A model generated the notes under the pieces. That model was not told the origin of the DNA, ran no database searches, and saw nothing but the letters and a program-made list of their open reading frames with translations. Shown piece by piece: positions 24,837 to 35,956 of a stretch of 52,653 bases of DNA (position 1 is its first letter; each line of letters starts with the position of its first letter). The stretch lies in the NCBI GenBank assembly GCA_035345935.1, contig DAORDK010000009.1, positions 1 to 52,653 of the forward strand, in the 5' to 3' direction. The stretch comes from SSSZ01 sp035345935. GTDB lineage: Bacteria; Pseudomonadota; Gammaproteobacteria; Burkholderiales; Rhodocyclaceae. The position numbers and the translations under genes are program-made.

Positions 24837-25358
24837 TCAGCGGGCGTTGATCACTCCGCAGGCCACGCGAGGCCCCGAATTGCCCGCAGGCTGGGACTTG
24901 AAATCATCGACACCGCCATGAACAATCACTGCCCGGCCGATCACATTGGTCGCGCCAGAGCCCACCGCCAAATCAGGAGTGGAGAAGGTCAAACGGGCCA
25001 TCCCTGAAGCATCGGCCACCAATTGTGGAAAATCGCCCACATGATGTTCTCCCTGGTTGGGATGGCCGTGGGACTTGCCAGTCGGATTGAAATGGCCACC
25101 GGCACTGGTCCCGTCGGGAGCGCTGCAATCCCCTTTCTCATGGACGTGAAAACCGTGTGGGCCGGGAGTAAGGCCGCTGATTTCAGCGACTACGCGCACC
25201 TGCGCGCCGTTCTGGACGAAGGTGACTGCTCCGGCGGTCGTGTTGCCCTTGGTCGGGGACAACGTCGCCGTGGCGCTCGCGCCGCCCCCGCCGGTCGATG
25301 CACAGCCAGCAGCCAGAATCAGGGGAAGAACGAATGCGATGGGGTGAATCCGGGTCAT
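24837..25358 (-). CDS. sodC: Cu/Zn superoxide dismutase, lipoprotein
   Basis: The 173-aa product is a secreted lipoprotein: a signal segment ends in AAGC with lipidation Cys19, followed by a Gly/Ala/Thr linker. The SodC fold has copper ligands in GFHVHEKGDC, zinc ligands in the GGHFNP...HVGDFP region, the HGG of VIVHGGVDD and the disulfide Cys in RVACGVI. It destroys periplasmic superoxide. ATG 25358 has a GGAG upstream; the longer frame has no signal peptide. It is divergent from moaA. Confidence 0.92.
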   Translation of the reverse strand: MTRIHPIAFVLPLILAAGCASTGGGGASATATLSPTKGNTTAGAVTFVQNGAQVRVVAEISGLTPGPHGFHVHEKGDCSAPDGTSAGGHFNPTGKSHGHPNQGEHHVGDFPQLVADASGMARLTFSTPDLAVGSGATNVIGRAVIVHGGVDDFKSQPAGNSGPRVACGVINAR

Positions 25359-25476
25359 TTCTTGATTTCTCCTATTGTTGGATCGGGGTATGGGAACCGA
25401 TAATCGCGGGGCCGCGTCATATATGGACATTCTCGCCGTCACGGCGTTCAGCGATAGATTACCGGCCCGATAGCCA

Positions 25477-26550
25477 ATGCACAACGAAACCCTCAATCCC
25501 GAATCCGTGCCCCTGGAACTGACTCGCTTTACGCCGACCTCTTCACGGGCGACGTCGATCCATCCCACAGGTACGCTGGTGGACAAGTTTGGCCGAAGAA
25601 TCACATACGTGCGCTTGTCGATTACCGATCGGTGTGATTTCCGCTGCACTTACTGCATGGCTGAGGAAATGACCTTCCTGCCCCGCACGGAGGTCATGAG
25701 TCTGGAGGAATGCCTCCGGCTGGCGAACGTCTTCGTCGGCCTTGGGGTGAGCAAGGTGCGCATTACGGGCGGCGAGCCTCTGGTGAGGAAAGACGTACTC
25801 TGGCTCATCGAGTGCTTGGCTAAGCTTCCCGGCTTGGACAATCTGGTCATCACGACCAACGGATCCCAACTCGATCGCTTCGCCGCGCCCCTCAAGGCCG
25901 CGGGAGTTCGCCGTATCAACGTCAGCCTCGATACCCTGGAGCCACAGCGCTTCCGCGAGATCACGCGCATCGGCGATCTGGAAAAGGTTCTGCGGGGAAT
26001 CGACGCGCTCCGGGAGGCGGGCTTCACCCGCACGAAACTCAATACGGTGATGATGCGCGGCGTCAATGACGGCGAATTCGCAGATCTGGTCGAGTTCGCC
26101 ATCGACCGCGATCTCGACATTTCATTCATCGAAGAGATGCCGCTCGGCAATATTCACGACCGCCGCAAGGTCCTCACTTCGGACGAGGCCCTAGATCGCC
26201 TCTCGACTCGATTCCGCTTGCTGCCTTCCGCCGAAAGCAGCGGGGGACCTGCGCGCTATTGGCGCATTCCTGGAAGCGAGACCCGGGTTGGGTTCATCTC
26301 GCCCCACAGCCACAATTTCTGCGATACCTGCAATCGGGTTCGGGTCACCGCAAAAGCCGAGCTGTATCCCTGTCTCGGGCAAAACGACGCAGTCAATTTA
26401 ATGCCGATCATGCGGGACCCCGCCGCCGGCGATGCTGATCTGCGCAACGCAATCGTCGATTGCATGGGAATCAAACCCCTAGGGCACGAATTCACCGAAC
26501 AAATGGAAAACCCCAAGGTGGTGCGCTTCATGTCCATGACTGGCGGCTGA
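25477..26550 (+). CDS. moaA: GTP 3',8-cyclase MoaA (molybdenum cofactor)
   Basis: The 357-aa radical SAM enzyme has C53-x3-C57-x2-C60 in DRCDFRCTYCM for the first cluster. A C-terminal second cluster lies in FCDTCNRVRVT...YPCLG, and the essential terminal Gly-Gly is present. It catalyses the first step of molybdopterin synthesis. The N-terminus is about 25 residues longer than many MoaA proteins; an internal start is not obvious. No other moa/moe genes are adjacent, so this copy is isolated. Confidence 0.95.
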   Translation: MHNETLNPESVPLELTRFTPTSSRATSIHPTGTLVDKFGRRITYVRLSITDRCDFRCTYCMAEEMTFLPRTEVMSLEECLRLANVFVGLGVSKVRITGGEPLVRKDVLWLIECLAKLPGLDNLVITTNGSQLDRFAAPLKAAGVRRINVSLDTLEPQRFREITRIGDLEKVLRGIDALREAGFTRTKLNTVMMRGVNDGEFADLVEFAIDRDLDISFIEEMPLGNIHDRRKVLTSDEALDRLSTRFRLLPSAESSGGPARYWRIPGSETRVGFISPHSHNFCDTCNRVRVTAKAELYPCLGQNDAVNLMPIMRDPAAGDADLRNAIVDCMGIKPLGHEFTEQMENPKVVRFMSMTGG

Positions 26551-26582
26551 TCTGCCGCCGGGGTGAATTCCCGCCCGCTAGG

Positions 26583-27446
26583 TTAGAAGACCGGGACTCC
26601 CATAGTTTGCAGCGCACGGTTCAATTGCGCTCCCGCCTTTTCCATCTTCGCCACCGCCTCCTTGTGGCGCCCGGACTTTGCTTCCGCCTCGGCTTCGCCT
26701 CGCAATCGGCGAGCTTCGCCCCGAAAATCCTCGACCAGGGCTTTGCGATCGCCTTCGGCCTTGCCTTCCCCGATCATCATGCCGACCATCATTTCGCTGC
26801 TTTCGAACCGATTGATTTCATAGGCATATTCCTCCGCCGGGCTGGCGAAATTCAAGGACATGACCACTTCCTGCCCCGCCCGCAAGCGGGATAGTTCGCC
26901 CACCGCCAACTTGTAAGCGTCTCCCAGGATACGATTCGCCTCGGCCAAGCGCCCGGCCCCTGCTTCGCCACGTGCCTGGCCGGAATGGGTGTCGATTCTG
27001 ATCAGGAGAGCCCGGGCGGCTCCCCCGTGCTTTGGGTCTCCCAGGAGATCCTCAATGGATGCCCGGTAGGTGGCAACCTGTTCGATCAGATTCTGATGCG
27101 CGAGCCTCAGTGCACTGTCGGAAAGAGAAGCGTCTACCGTCGGCTTTCGAGTCGCCGCAGCGGATGACCGCAAGACATCATCGACCAAGCCTGCGGCCTC
27201 GCCATATCGTCCTTCCGCCACGGCCTCCCTCGCCAACGCCAGAGCCCTGCTGCCCCGCTCGCCTAGGCCGCCGGAATCCGCCTTGGCAGAAGGGGACGCA
27301 ACGAGCATCTCCAATAGGCGAATCTTTTGCTCGACAAGCTGCTTTCCGGCGCCGTCGGTCTCGGATCGGACGCCTCCCGCGAAAATGGCGAGCGCCAACA
27401 CGAGAGCGAGTCCACTCGTTCGGCCCCAGCATGCGCTTTTGTCCAT
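26583..27446 (-). CDS. Exported coiled-coil hypothetical protein
   Basis: A 287-aa protein with a signal peptide (about 1-25, LALVLALAIFAGGVRS) and an almost wholly helical body rich in Ala, Glu, Arg and Lys. Two TPR-like stretches (about 60-90 and 255-285) resemble a periplasmic scaffold. No catalytic motif is seen and I do not recognise the family. ATG 27446 (MDKSACWG) places the signal peptide properly, against the alternative 39 bases upstream. Convergent with moaA; the gap is 32 bases. Confidence 0.7.
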   Translation of the reverse strand: MDKSACWGRTSGLALVLALAIFAGGVRSETDGAGKQLVEQKIRLLEMLVASPSAKADSGGLGERGSRALALAREAVAEGRYGEAAGLVDDVLRSSAAATRKPTVDASLSDSALRLAHQNLIEQVATYRASIEDLLGDPKHGGAARALLIRIDTHSGQARGEAGAGRLAEANRILGDAYKLAVGELSRLRAGQEVVMSLNFASPAEEYAYEINRFESSEMMVGMMIGEGKAEGDRKALVEDFRGEARRLRGEAEAEAKSGRHKEAVAKMEKAGAQLNRALQTMGVPVF

Positions 27447-27516
27447 CGCCCTTCCCTTCCGCCGATCAAGCGCGAAGAGAAGCAAAAAACAGACCTAAAA
27501 AAGTACCGGCGGGCGA

Positions 27517-29361
<1,845 letters not shown>

Positions 29362-29422
29362 GGGCGGGGCCTGGAAACACGAAACCTTCGATTCTAGCAT
29401 GCGGTGCTGCACCGCAGCAGGA

Positions 29423-29809
29423 TCAATTCGCTTTGTTACGCATGAAATCTGCGGTCTGAAAGAAGTTTTCCAGCAGCTTCTGGCGCAAGGTCTCTTCGAT
29501 GCCTACCTCTTCCATGGCCAACACCATGCACGCAACCCACTGGTCCCGCTCCCGGGTACCGATGGCAAAGGGCAGGTGGCGAGCCCGTAGTCGGGGATGG
29601 CCGTATTTTTCGACGAACAGATCGGGCCCCCCCATCCAGCCGGAAAGAAACATGAACAACTTGTCCCGCGACCCCGCCAAGTCCTCGGGATGGAGCTTGC
29701 GCAATTCCCGAAACTGGGGAACGCTTTCCATCAATTGGTAAAAACGCTCTGTGAGGCGGGCGACGCCGGCCTCGCCGCCAATGAGTTCATAGGTTGTCTT
29801 GCCGCTCAT
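29423..29809 (-). CDS. Group II truncated hemoglobin
   Basis: The 128-aa globin carries the proximal histidine in RARHLPFAIG and the GGPDLFVEKYGHPRLR stretch typical of TrbO proteins, which bind oxygen tightly and are linked to oxidative or nitrosative stress. ATG 29809 is chosen over the upstream ATG 29824 because it begins at the globin A helix. It is the second oxygen-binding protein in the window besides the hemerythrin. Confidence 0.92.
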   Translation of the reverse strand: MSGKTTYELIGGEAGVARLTERFYQLMESVPQFRELRKLHPEDLAGSRDKLFMFLSGWMGGPDLFVEKYGHPRLRARHLPFAIGTRERDQWVACMVLAMEEVGIEETLRQKLLENFFQTADFMRNKAN

Positions 29810-29895
29810 GGAAATCCTTTGCAATAGAAACCGGGAGTTTACCGTCTCCCATGGGCGGTGCTAGATTGCCACTCATCGTCCTCCAGGAGTCCGCC

Positions 29896-30279
29896 ATGAC
29901 CGTGCCTCGCTTTATCGGCTTGCTTGTCGTCCTCTTCGGCATCCTCTCCGGTACCTTGCTCGTGGCCCAACCCTTCGTCACCGTCGCCGACGTCGACCCG
30001 TTCATCATGGCCATCCTCTTCGCCGTCTGCCTGGCGTTCGGACTCCCTCTTTACGCCTCGGGAGAACGCCGTGCGCTCGCTCTACGGGTCACTGCGGCCG
30101 CCCTGCTGGCACTGGGGGTTTTCTCCCTCGTTGGGCTGTTTGTCGACGGGACAGGGCTACGGGTCGCGTTGCGCCCTATCCTGGGACTCTGGATCATGCT
30201 CCCCATCGGGCTGGCGGGTGGCCTGTTGCTCAACTATTTTGCCGGTGCCCTGGAGCGCGTAGCCCCCACCCTGCGCTGA
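29896..30279 (+). CDS. Small membrane protein of unknown function (127 aa)
   Basis: The protein has four predicted transmembrane helices (about 6-26, 36-52, 62-84, 94-116) separated by short loops, with a positive C-terminus. AGGAG lies eight bases before ATG 29896. There are no catalytic residues and no family I recognise. The last 46 bases overlap the convergent YgiQ gene. Confidence 0.7.
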   Translation: MTVPRFIGLLVVLFGILSGTLLVAQPFVTVADVDPFIMAILFAVCLAFGLPLYASGERRALALRVTAAALLALGVFSLVGLFVDGTGLRVALRPILGLWIMLPIGLAGGLLLNYFAGALERVAPTLR

Positions 30280-32363
30280 GTTCTGCACGCCGCACCTGGC
30301 CCTGGGCGCGCTGTCCCGGCGGGCTGCCAGGCCGGGATCAACTGTTTCTTGCCGTTGCCGATGAGGTCTGCCCGGCCCATGGCCTTCAGCGCATCCCGGA
30401 GGAGCGGCCAGTTCTCGGGATCGTGGTAGCGCAGGAAAGCCTTATGAAGCTTCCTTTGCCGCGCGTTGCGCACGGCCCCGACCGACTCGCCTTCCTGCCG
30501 GTCCAGCTTTTTCAAGGGATTGCGCTGGGTGTGGTACATGGTGGTGGCCAGCGCCATCGGCGTCGGCAGGAAGGTCTGGACCTGGTCCAGACGGAAGTTG
30601 TTGCGCTTGAGCCAGAGCGCGAGGTTGAGCATGTCCTCGTCCGTCGTTCCCGGGTGGGCGGCGATGAAATAGGGGATGAGGTACTGCTCCTTGCCCGCCT
30701 CCCGGGAAAAGCGCTCGAAGAGTTGTTTGAAGCGCTCATAGGCTCCCATTCCAGGCTTCATCATCTTCGAAAGCGGCCCGGCTTCGGTGTGCTCCGGGGC
30801 GATTTTGAGGTAGCCGCCGACGTGATGGGTGACCAGTTCCTTGATGTATTCGGGCGAACGGACGGCCAGGTCATAGCGCAGGCCTGAACCGATCAAGACC
30901 TTCTTGACGCCCGGCAGGTTGCGTGCCTTCCGGTAGAGGGAGATCAGTCGCGAATGATCGGTATCGAGGTTCTCGCAAATGTCCGGAAACACGCAGGACA
31001 AGCGGCGGCAGGCCGACTCGATCTTTTCGTCCTTGCACTTCAGGTGGTACATGTTGGCGGTGGGACCGCCCAGGTCGGAGACGATGCCGGTGAAGCCGGG
31101 GGTTTTGTCCCGCATTTCCTCGATTTCCCGCAGCACCGATTCTTCGGAACGGCTCTGGATGATGCGTCCCTCGTGCTCTGTGATGGAGCAGAAGGTACAG
31201 CCGCCGAAACAGCCGCGCATGATATTCACCGAAAAGCGGATCATCTCCCAGGCAGGTATCTTGGCGTCACCATATGCCGGGTGAGGCCTGCGGGCGTAGG
31301 GCAGTTCGTAGACGCGGTCCAGTTCCTCGGTGGTCAGCGGCACAGGTGGCGGATTGAGCCAGACATCCCGTTCGCCATGGGCCTGAACCAGCGCCCGGGC
31401 GTTGCCGGGGTTGGATTCCAGATGGAAGGTCCGCGAAGCGTGGGCGTAAAGCACCGGGTCGTCCTGCACCGCCTCGAAAGACGGCAGCCGGACCACCGTA
31501 TGGGCGCGCCGTTCGCGACGGGCGGCAAGGCGCTCCTCACGGCTCATGAGGCGAACGACATGGGATTGTCCCGCTGGCGCGGGCGCCGCGGACTCCGGAC
31601 TCATGGCGTAGGGGTCCGGGTGATGGCCTACCGGCCCCGGCGTATCGACTTCCGTGGAATCCAACTCCTCCCATGCGTCGGAAGGCCGCCAGGCCGGCCG
31701 GACCATGAAGGCCGTGCCGCGGATGTCGCGCACCTGGTCGATGGTCTCCCCCCGGGACAGACGGTGGGCCACCTCGACCACCGCCCGTTCGGCATTGCCA
31801 AAAATCAGCAGATCGGCCTTGGAATCGGGCAGGACCGAACGGCGCACCTTGTCCGACCAATAGTCGTAATGGGCGATGCGCCTCAGACTCGCCTCGATGG
31901 AGCCAATCACCACCGTCGATCCCGGAAAGGCTTCGCGGCAGCGCTGGGCATAGACGGTCACGGCCCGGTCGGGACGCCGATTGGGCTCGGCGCCGGTGGT
32001 ATAGGCATCGTCGGAGCGGATTTTGCGGTCGGACGTGTACCGATTGACCATAGAATCCATGTTGCCGGCAGTCACCCCGAAGAAAAGGTTGGGCTTGCCC
32101 AAACGCTGAAAAGCGGCCGCCGAGTGCCAGTCCGGCTGACTGATGATCCCCACGCGAAACCCCTGGGCTTCCAGGAGGCGGCCCACCAGCGCCATGCCGA
32201 AGCTGGGATGATCGATATAGGCATCCCCGGTCACCAGAATGATGTCGCAGCTATCCCATCCCAAGACGTCCATTTCATCTCGGGACATGGGCAGGAAGGG
32301 CGCCGGGCCAAAGCGGTGCGCCCAATATTTGCGATAGGAAAAAAGCGGTGGTGCGGGGTTCAT
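30234..32363 (-). CDS. ygiQ: YgiQ-family radical SAM protein
   Basis: The 709-aa protein has an N-terminal conserved domain (WDSCDIILVTGDAYIDHPSFG near residues 36-56) and a central radical SAM core with cluster motif CFGGCTFCS. The YgiQ-specific C-terminal region (PGTTDEDML, LDQVQTFLPTPMA) follows. YgiQ proteins are widespread, but their reaction is unknown. ATG 32363 is the conserved start. The antisense open frame of 2 kb running into the MBL gene is a GC-rich shadow. Confidence 0.92.
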   Translation of the reverse strand: MNPAPPLFSYRKYWAHRFGPAPFLPMSRDEMDVLGWDSCDIILVTGDAYIDHPSFGMALVGRLLEAQGFRVGIISQPDWHSAAAFQRLGKPNLFFGVTAGNMDSMVNRYTSDRKIRSDDAYTTGAEPNRRPDRAVTVYAQRCREAFPGSTVVIGSIEASLRRIAHYDYWSDKVRRSVLPDSKADLLIFGNAERAVVEVAHRLSRGETIDQVRDIRGTAFMVRPAWRPSDAWEELDSTEVDTPGPVGHHPDPYAMSPESAAPAPAGQSHVVRLMSREERLAARRERRAHTVVRLPSFEAVQDDPVLYAHASRTFHLESNPGNARALVQAHGERDVWLNPPPVPLTTEELDRVYELPYARRPHPAYGDAKIPAWEMIRFSVNIMRGCFGGCTFCSITEHEGRIIQSRSEESVLREIEEMRDKTPGFTGIVSDLGGPTANMYHLKCKDEKIESACRRLSCVFPDICENLDTDHSRLISLYRKARNLPGVKKVLIGSGLRYDLAVRSPEYIKELVTHHVGGYLKIAPEHTEAGPLSKMMKPGMGAYERFKQLFERFSREAGKEQYLIPYFIAAHPGTTDEDMLNLALWLKRNNFRLDQVQTFLPTPMALATTMYHTQRNPLKKLDRQEGESVGAVRNARQRKLHKAFLRYHDPENWPLLRDALKAMGRADLIGNGKKQLIPAWQPAGTARPGPGAACRTQRRVGATRSRAPAK

Positions 32364-32523
32364 GGATGGGAGGCGGGGAGCGGCGGAGGCGTATTTTCGC
32401 ATGTTCGCCCTCTTTCCGCCCGGCGGAGCCCTTGGCATAATCGGAAGGGCGACGATTCCGCCCCGACCCGTATTTCCCGCCCCCCGGTGCGATCACCGCG
32501 GAAGTTCCCTGGAGCCCCAAGCG

Positions 32524-32892
32524 ATGAGCGACGACCGTGTAGAAATCCTCCCCGTGCGGATCGTCTCCGGGGTCACGGTCGTTTCGCCTCAGGGACGCAT
32601 CGATCACACCGGTGCGCCGCGACTGAGCGCTGCGCTGGAGCCGATTCTGAAGGGATGCAAGGCCGGAGGCCCTCCCCTGCTCCTCGATCTCTCCGGGGTC
32701 GATTACATCAGCAGCATGGGGCTGCGCGTTCTGGTGGTTGCGTCCCGTACGGCGAGCGGGCAAGGCGGCAAATTCGGCGTTGCCGCTTTGCAGCCGCTGG
32801 TCCAGGAAGTTTTCAGCATCGCCCGTCTCAATCTGATGATGCCTTGCTACGTCGAAGTCGAGGCGGGCTGCGCTCAACTCACGGCGCCATGA
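32524..32892 (+). CDS. STAS-domain anti-sigma factor antagonist
   Basis: The 122-aa single STAS domain (SpoIIAA/RsbV type) has the phospho-acceptor site in YISSMGLRVL, where Ser64 aligns with the SpoIIAA phosphoserine. In partner switching the unphosphorylated form binds the anti-sigma kinase; the kinase phosphorylates it and a PP2C phosphatase resets it. Both partner types lie downstream (phosphatase 33845, kinase 37017). It is the first gene of the plus-strand operon, and its stop overlaps the next start as ATGA. Confidence 0.9.
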   Translation: MSDDRVEILPVRIVSGVTVVSPQGRIDHTGAPRLSAALEPILKGCKAGGPPLLLDLSGVDYISSMGLRVLVVASRTASGQGGKFGVAALQPLVQEVFSIARLNLMMPCYVEVEAGCAQLTAP

Positions 32893-33848
32893 AAGTCATT
32901 TTCTGGGGAACCCGCGGATCGCTTCCGGTCGCCCTGACCGCTGCCGATGTACGGAGCAAGGTCATTGCGGCCCTCACGGCGGCCCAGGGTCGTCAGTTGC
33001 CCGATTCCGCCGCTCTGAGTGCGTTTGTGGATAGCCTGCCTTTCGTCAGCCGCGGGACTTTTGGCGGAAATTCGTCATGCGTCGAAATCGTCGGCGGCGG
33101 CTCAGAACACCTCCTCTGCGATCTCGGAAGCGGCGTCCGCCCCCTCGGCCAGTCCAAGATCGCGACTTACGGCCCGGCCAGGCCCCAGCTCTACCATGTT
33201 TTCCTTTCCCATCTGCACTGGGACCACCTGATGGGTTTTCCCTTCTTCGTTCCGGCTTACATACCCGGCAACCGTATCGTGATCCACGGCTGCCACCAAG
33301 GTCTCGAAGACGCCGTGCGCCTGCAATTCGGCATCCCCTGCTTCCCGGTAGATTTCGGAACCTTGGGTGCGAACATCGAATTCGACGTCATGACCCCCGA
33401 CGAACCGCGAGAAATCGCCGGCTTCACGGTCACTCCCAAGCTCCAGCTCCATGGCGGTGATTCCTTCGGCTACCGCTTCGAGCGCTTCGGCAAGACCGTG
33501 GTCTACTCAACCGATTCCGAACACAAGCTGGACAATGCCCAGGAGCGGCAGAAATTCGTCGATTTCTTCCGCAATGCGGATCTGGTGATCTTCGACGCCA
33601 TGTATTCGCTCGCCGAAGCCGTTTCAGTCAAGGCCGATTGGGGCCATTCCAGCAACGTGGTCGGCGTCGAACTCTGCCAGGCCGCGGGCGCCCGCCGGCT
33701 GGCACTCTTCCACCACGAGCCGGTCAATGACGATGGAAGGCTCGCCCTGTTGCTGGAAGAAACCCGACGGTTCGAGGAGATCACCCGGGAAAATCTGGCG
33801 CCCCTGGAAATCATTTCCGCCTACGACGGGCTGACGGTCGACCTGTGA
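32889..33848 (+). CDS. Metallo-beta-lactamase-fold hydrolase
   Basis: The 319-aa enzyme starts MKVIFWGTRGSLP, the N-terminal signature of a cyclic-phosphodiesterase/PhnP-like MBL group. The metal site HLHWDH is at 108-113, with later ligands likely in STDSEH and the FHHEP segment. No signal peptide, so cytoplasmic. The substrate is unknown; a cyclic nucleotide or other phosphodiester is the best guess. It overlaps both neighbours by four bases, so translation is tied to the STAS antagonist and the CHASE2 phosphatase. The longer open frame upstream is antisense to ygiQ. Confidence 0.85.
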   Translation: MKVIFWGTRGSLPVALTAADVRSKVIAALTAAQGRQLPDSAALSAFVDSLPFVSRGTFGGNSSCVEIVGGGSEHLLCDLGSGVRPLGQSKIATYGPARPQLYHVFLSHLHWDHLMGFPFFVPAYIPGNRIVIHGCHQGLEDAVRLQFGIPCFPVDFGTLGANIEFDVMTPDEPREIAGFTVTPKLQLHGGDSFGYRFERFGKTVVYSTDSEHKLDNAQERQKFVDFFRNADLVIFDAMYSLAEAVSVKADWGHSSNVVGVELCQAAGARRLALFHHEPVNDDGRLALLLEETRRFEEITRENLAPLEIISAYDGLTVDL

Positions 33849-35956
33849 CCCCGGGGGCCATCGGCCGCTTTCTCCTCGCCCAGCGGGGTCGCAGCCTGGC
33901 AGGGGCATTCCTCGCGGTCGCCGTACTGCTTCTCGTCCAGGCCGATCAGGCACCCCTGCTGCCTTTGCGCCACATTCTCTTCGACAGTTATCAGCGCATG
34001 TTTCCGCGGGATCGCACCGCCCAGCCGGCAATTCTGGTTGCGATCGACGAGGAAAGTCTGGCCAAACACGGCCAGTGGCCCTGGCCGCGCGACGAAATTG
34101 CTGCGCTGCTCGACAAGATCCTGGCTTACGGGCCTAGGGCAGTGGGTTTTGACATTCTTTTCCCCGAGCCCGACCGCCTTGGTCCCGCCGCCCTCGCCCA
34201 GCGCTTTCCGACCCTTCCGGCCCCGGCGCTGCGGGCGCTCCCGGATCCCGATTCCATCCTTGCCGCGGCACTCGCCAAGGGGAACACGGTACTCGCGGTC
34301 AGCGGCGAGACCGTGCCGAGTCCGGTGGCCCAGGTTCCCCATCATTCGCTGGGCCTGCGCGGACTCGAGGACGAAGCCCACCTTCCGGAATTCCCGGCTT
34401 CCATCGGCAGTCTGGCCAAGCTTGAGCAGGCAGCCCGGGGCGTAGGCCTGATCAACGCGCCCCCCGATCGTTCGGGAACCGAAAGCGAGCGGGGGGTGAT
34501 CCGGCGAGTTCCCATGGTCGCCCGCATCGGCGATACCCGAGTCGCCAGCCTGGGGCTCGAAATCGTCCGCCTGGGCACCAATACCCGCTTCCTCAATGTC
34601 GAGGCGGATGACCACGGCATCGTCCGCGTCGGGGTTCGCGGGCAATCCCTCCATACGCTGCCCAACGGGGACCTCGCCCTGCATTTCGGTCCGCTGAAGT
34701 CCGATCGCGTGGTATCGGCCGCCGACGTCCTGGCCGCCAGGATCGATCCCGAAATCCTGCGCGAGAAATTTGTTCTGGTCGGCTTCACCGGGCTGGGGCT
34801 GCTGGATAACGTGGTGACTCCGCTCGGCGAGAAAATTCCCGGCGTCGATGTCCATCTGCAGGTCATCGAAAGCCTGCTGGCCGGAGAATCGCTACGCCGT
34901 CCCTGGTGGATGGCGCGGGTCGAGCTTGCCGCCCTGATTCTGTTGGGGATCGGGCTCATTCTGACCGTCCCGGTCCTGCGGCCGGCTTACGCCGCAGGCC
35001 TGGGAGCGCTGGTGGCCAGCCTTCTCGCCGTAGGCGGATTCGTCGCCTTCCGCTTCGGGGGCTGGCAATTCGACTCGGCCACCGTGGTCACCCTGCTCAA
35101 TCCCATTTTCATTACCTTGATCGGCAATACCCTGGTCGAGGCGGATCGCCGCCGTCGAGAGGCGGAACAGGAACTTCACACCACCCGCGAGGTTTCAGCC
35201 CGGGTCGCGGGCGAACTCGACGCCGCCCGACGCATCCAGATGGGACTCTTACCCGACGCAGACAGCTTGTTCGTGAACGATCCCCGGATCGCCGTCGCCG
35301 CTCTCCTCGAGCCTGCAAGGGCGGTGGGCGGCGATTATTACGAATGCTTCGCCATCGACGAACGTCATGTCTGTTTCGCCATCGGCGACGTGACCGGCAA
35401 GGGTGTCCCGGCAAGCCTCTTCATGACCATCGCCAAGACGCTCACCGGGGCCATGGTGCGCCGGGTGAGCAATCTGGGCGAAGCCTTGCGCCAGGCCGAA
35501 GTCGAACTCTCCCGCCACAATCCGGAAATGCTCTTCGTGACCACCTTCGTTGCCGTCCTCGATCTCGACAGCGGAGAAATCGCCTGCGTCTGCGCCGGTC
35601 ACGATGCCCCCATACTGAAGCGCGGACGGGAACTGCTTCGCCTCGACTTGGGGAGCGACTCGGGCCCGCCGGTCGGCGCCTGCGGCAATTATCCCTTTGT
35701 CGCCGCCCGGAGGCAGCTTGAACCGGGCGACCTCGTCTGCCTCTTTACGGACGGCGTGACCGAGGCCCAGGACGGAAAACGCTTTTACGGCGGTCTGAGG
35801 CTCCTGGCAGCGGTAGCCCGCCTTCCCGAAAGCGCCGATCCCAGGGCAACAGTCGAGGGGATCCGCGACGACGTACGGCGATTCGAAAATGGCCGGCCGG
35901 CCGCCGACGACCTCACTTTGCTTGCCCTGCGCTGGAACGGGCCCGCGCCGCGATGA
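33845..35956 (+). CDS. CHASE2-sensor PP2C (SpoIIE-type) serine phosphatase
   Basis: The 703-aa protein has one N-terminal transmembrane helix and a large periplasmic CHASE2 domain (about 40-350, with LVAIDEESLAKHGQWPWPR). Three transmembrane helices (about 360-440), a short coiled coil and a C-terminal SpoIIE/PP2C domain follow. Metal aspartates are present in GGDYY (near 495), GDVTGKG (near 513) and LFTDGVTE (near 634), so it should be active. It likely dephosphorylates the STAS protein encoded two genes upstream in response to a periplasmic signal. GTG start overlaps the MBL stop (GTGA). Confidence 0.92.
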   Translation: MTPGAIGRFLLAQRGRSLAGAFLAVAVLLLVQADQAPLLPLRHILFDSYQRMFPRDRTAQPAILVAIDEESLAKHGQWPWPRDEIAALLDKILAYGPRAVGFDILFPEPDRLGPAALAQRFPTLPAPALRALPDPDSILAAALAKGNTVLAVSGETVPSPVAQVPHHSLGLRGLEDEAHLPEFPASIGSLAKLEQAARGVGLINAPPDRSGTESERGVIRRVPMVARIGDTRVASLGLEIVRLGTNTRFLNVEADDHGIVRVGVRGQSLHTLPNGDLALHFGPLKSDRVVSAADVLAARIDPEILREKFVLVGFTGLGLLDNVVTPLGEKIPGVDVHLQVIESLLAGESLRRPWWMARVELAALILLGIGLILTVPVLRPAYAAGLGALVASLLAVGGFVAFRFGGWQFDSATVVTLLNPIFITLIGNTLVEADRRRREAEQELHTTREVSARVAGELDAARRIQMGLLPDADSLFVNDPRIAVAALLEPARAVGGDYYECFAIDERHVCFAIGDVTGKGVPASLFMTIAKTLTGAMVRRVSNLGEALRQAEVELSRHNPEMLFVTTFVAVLDLDSGEIACVCAGHDAPILKRGRELLRLDLGSDSGPPVGACGNYPFVAARRQLEPGDLVCLFTDGVTEAQDGKRFYGGLRLLAAVARLPESADPRATVEGIRDDVRRFENGRPAADDLTLLALRWNGPAPR

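Noticed and set aside
26543..26560. GGCGGC...GCCGCC hairpin over the moaA stop
   Set aside because: The stem is strong but no T tract follows on either strand; not called as a terminator.
30954..33848. 964-codon plus-strand open frame
   Set aside because: Its first two thirds are antisense to ygiQ and lack protein character; only the end from 32889 is a real gene (the MBL hydrolase).
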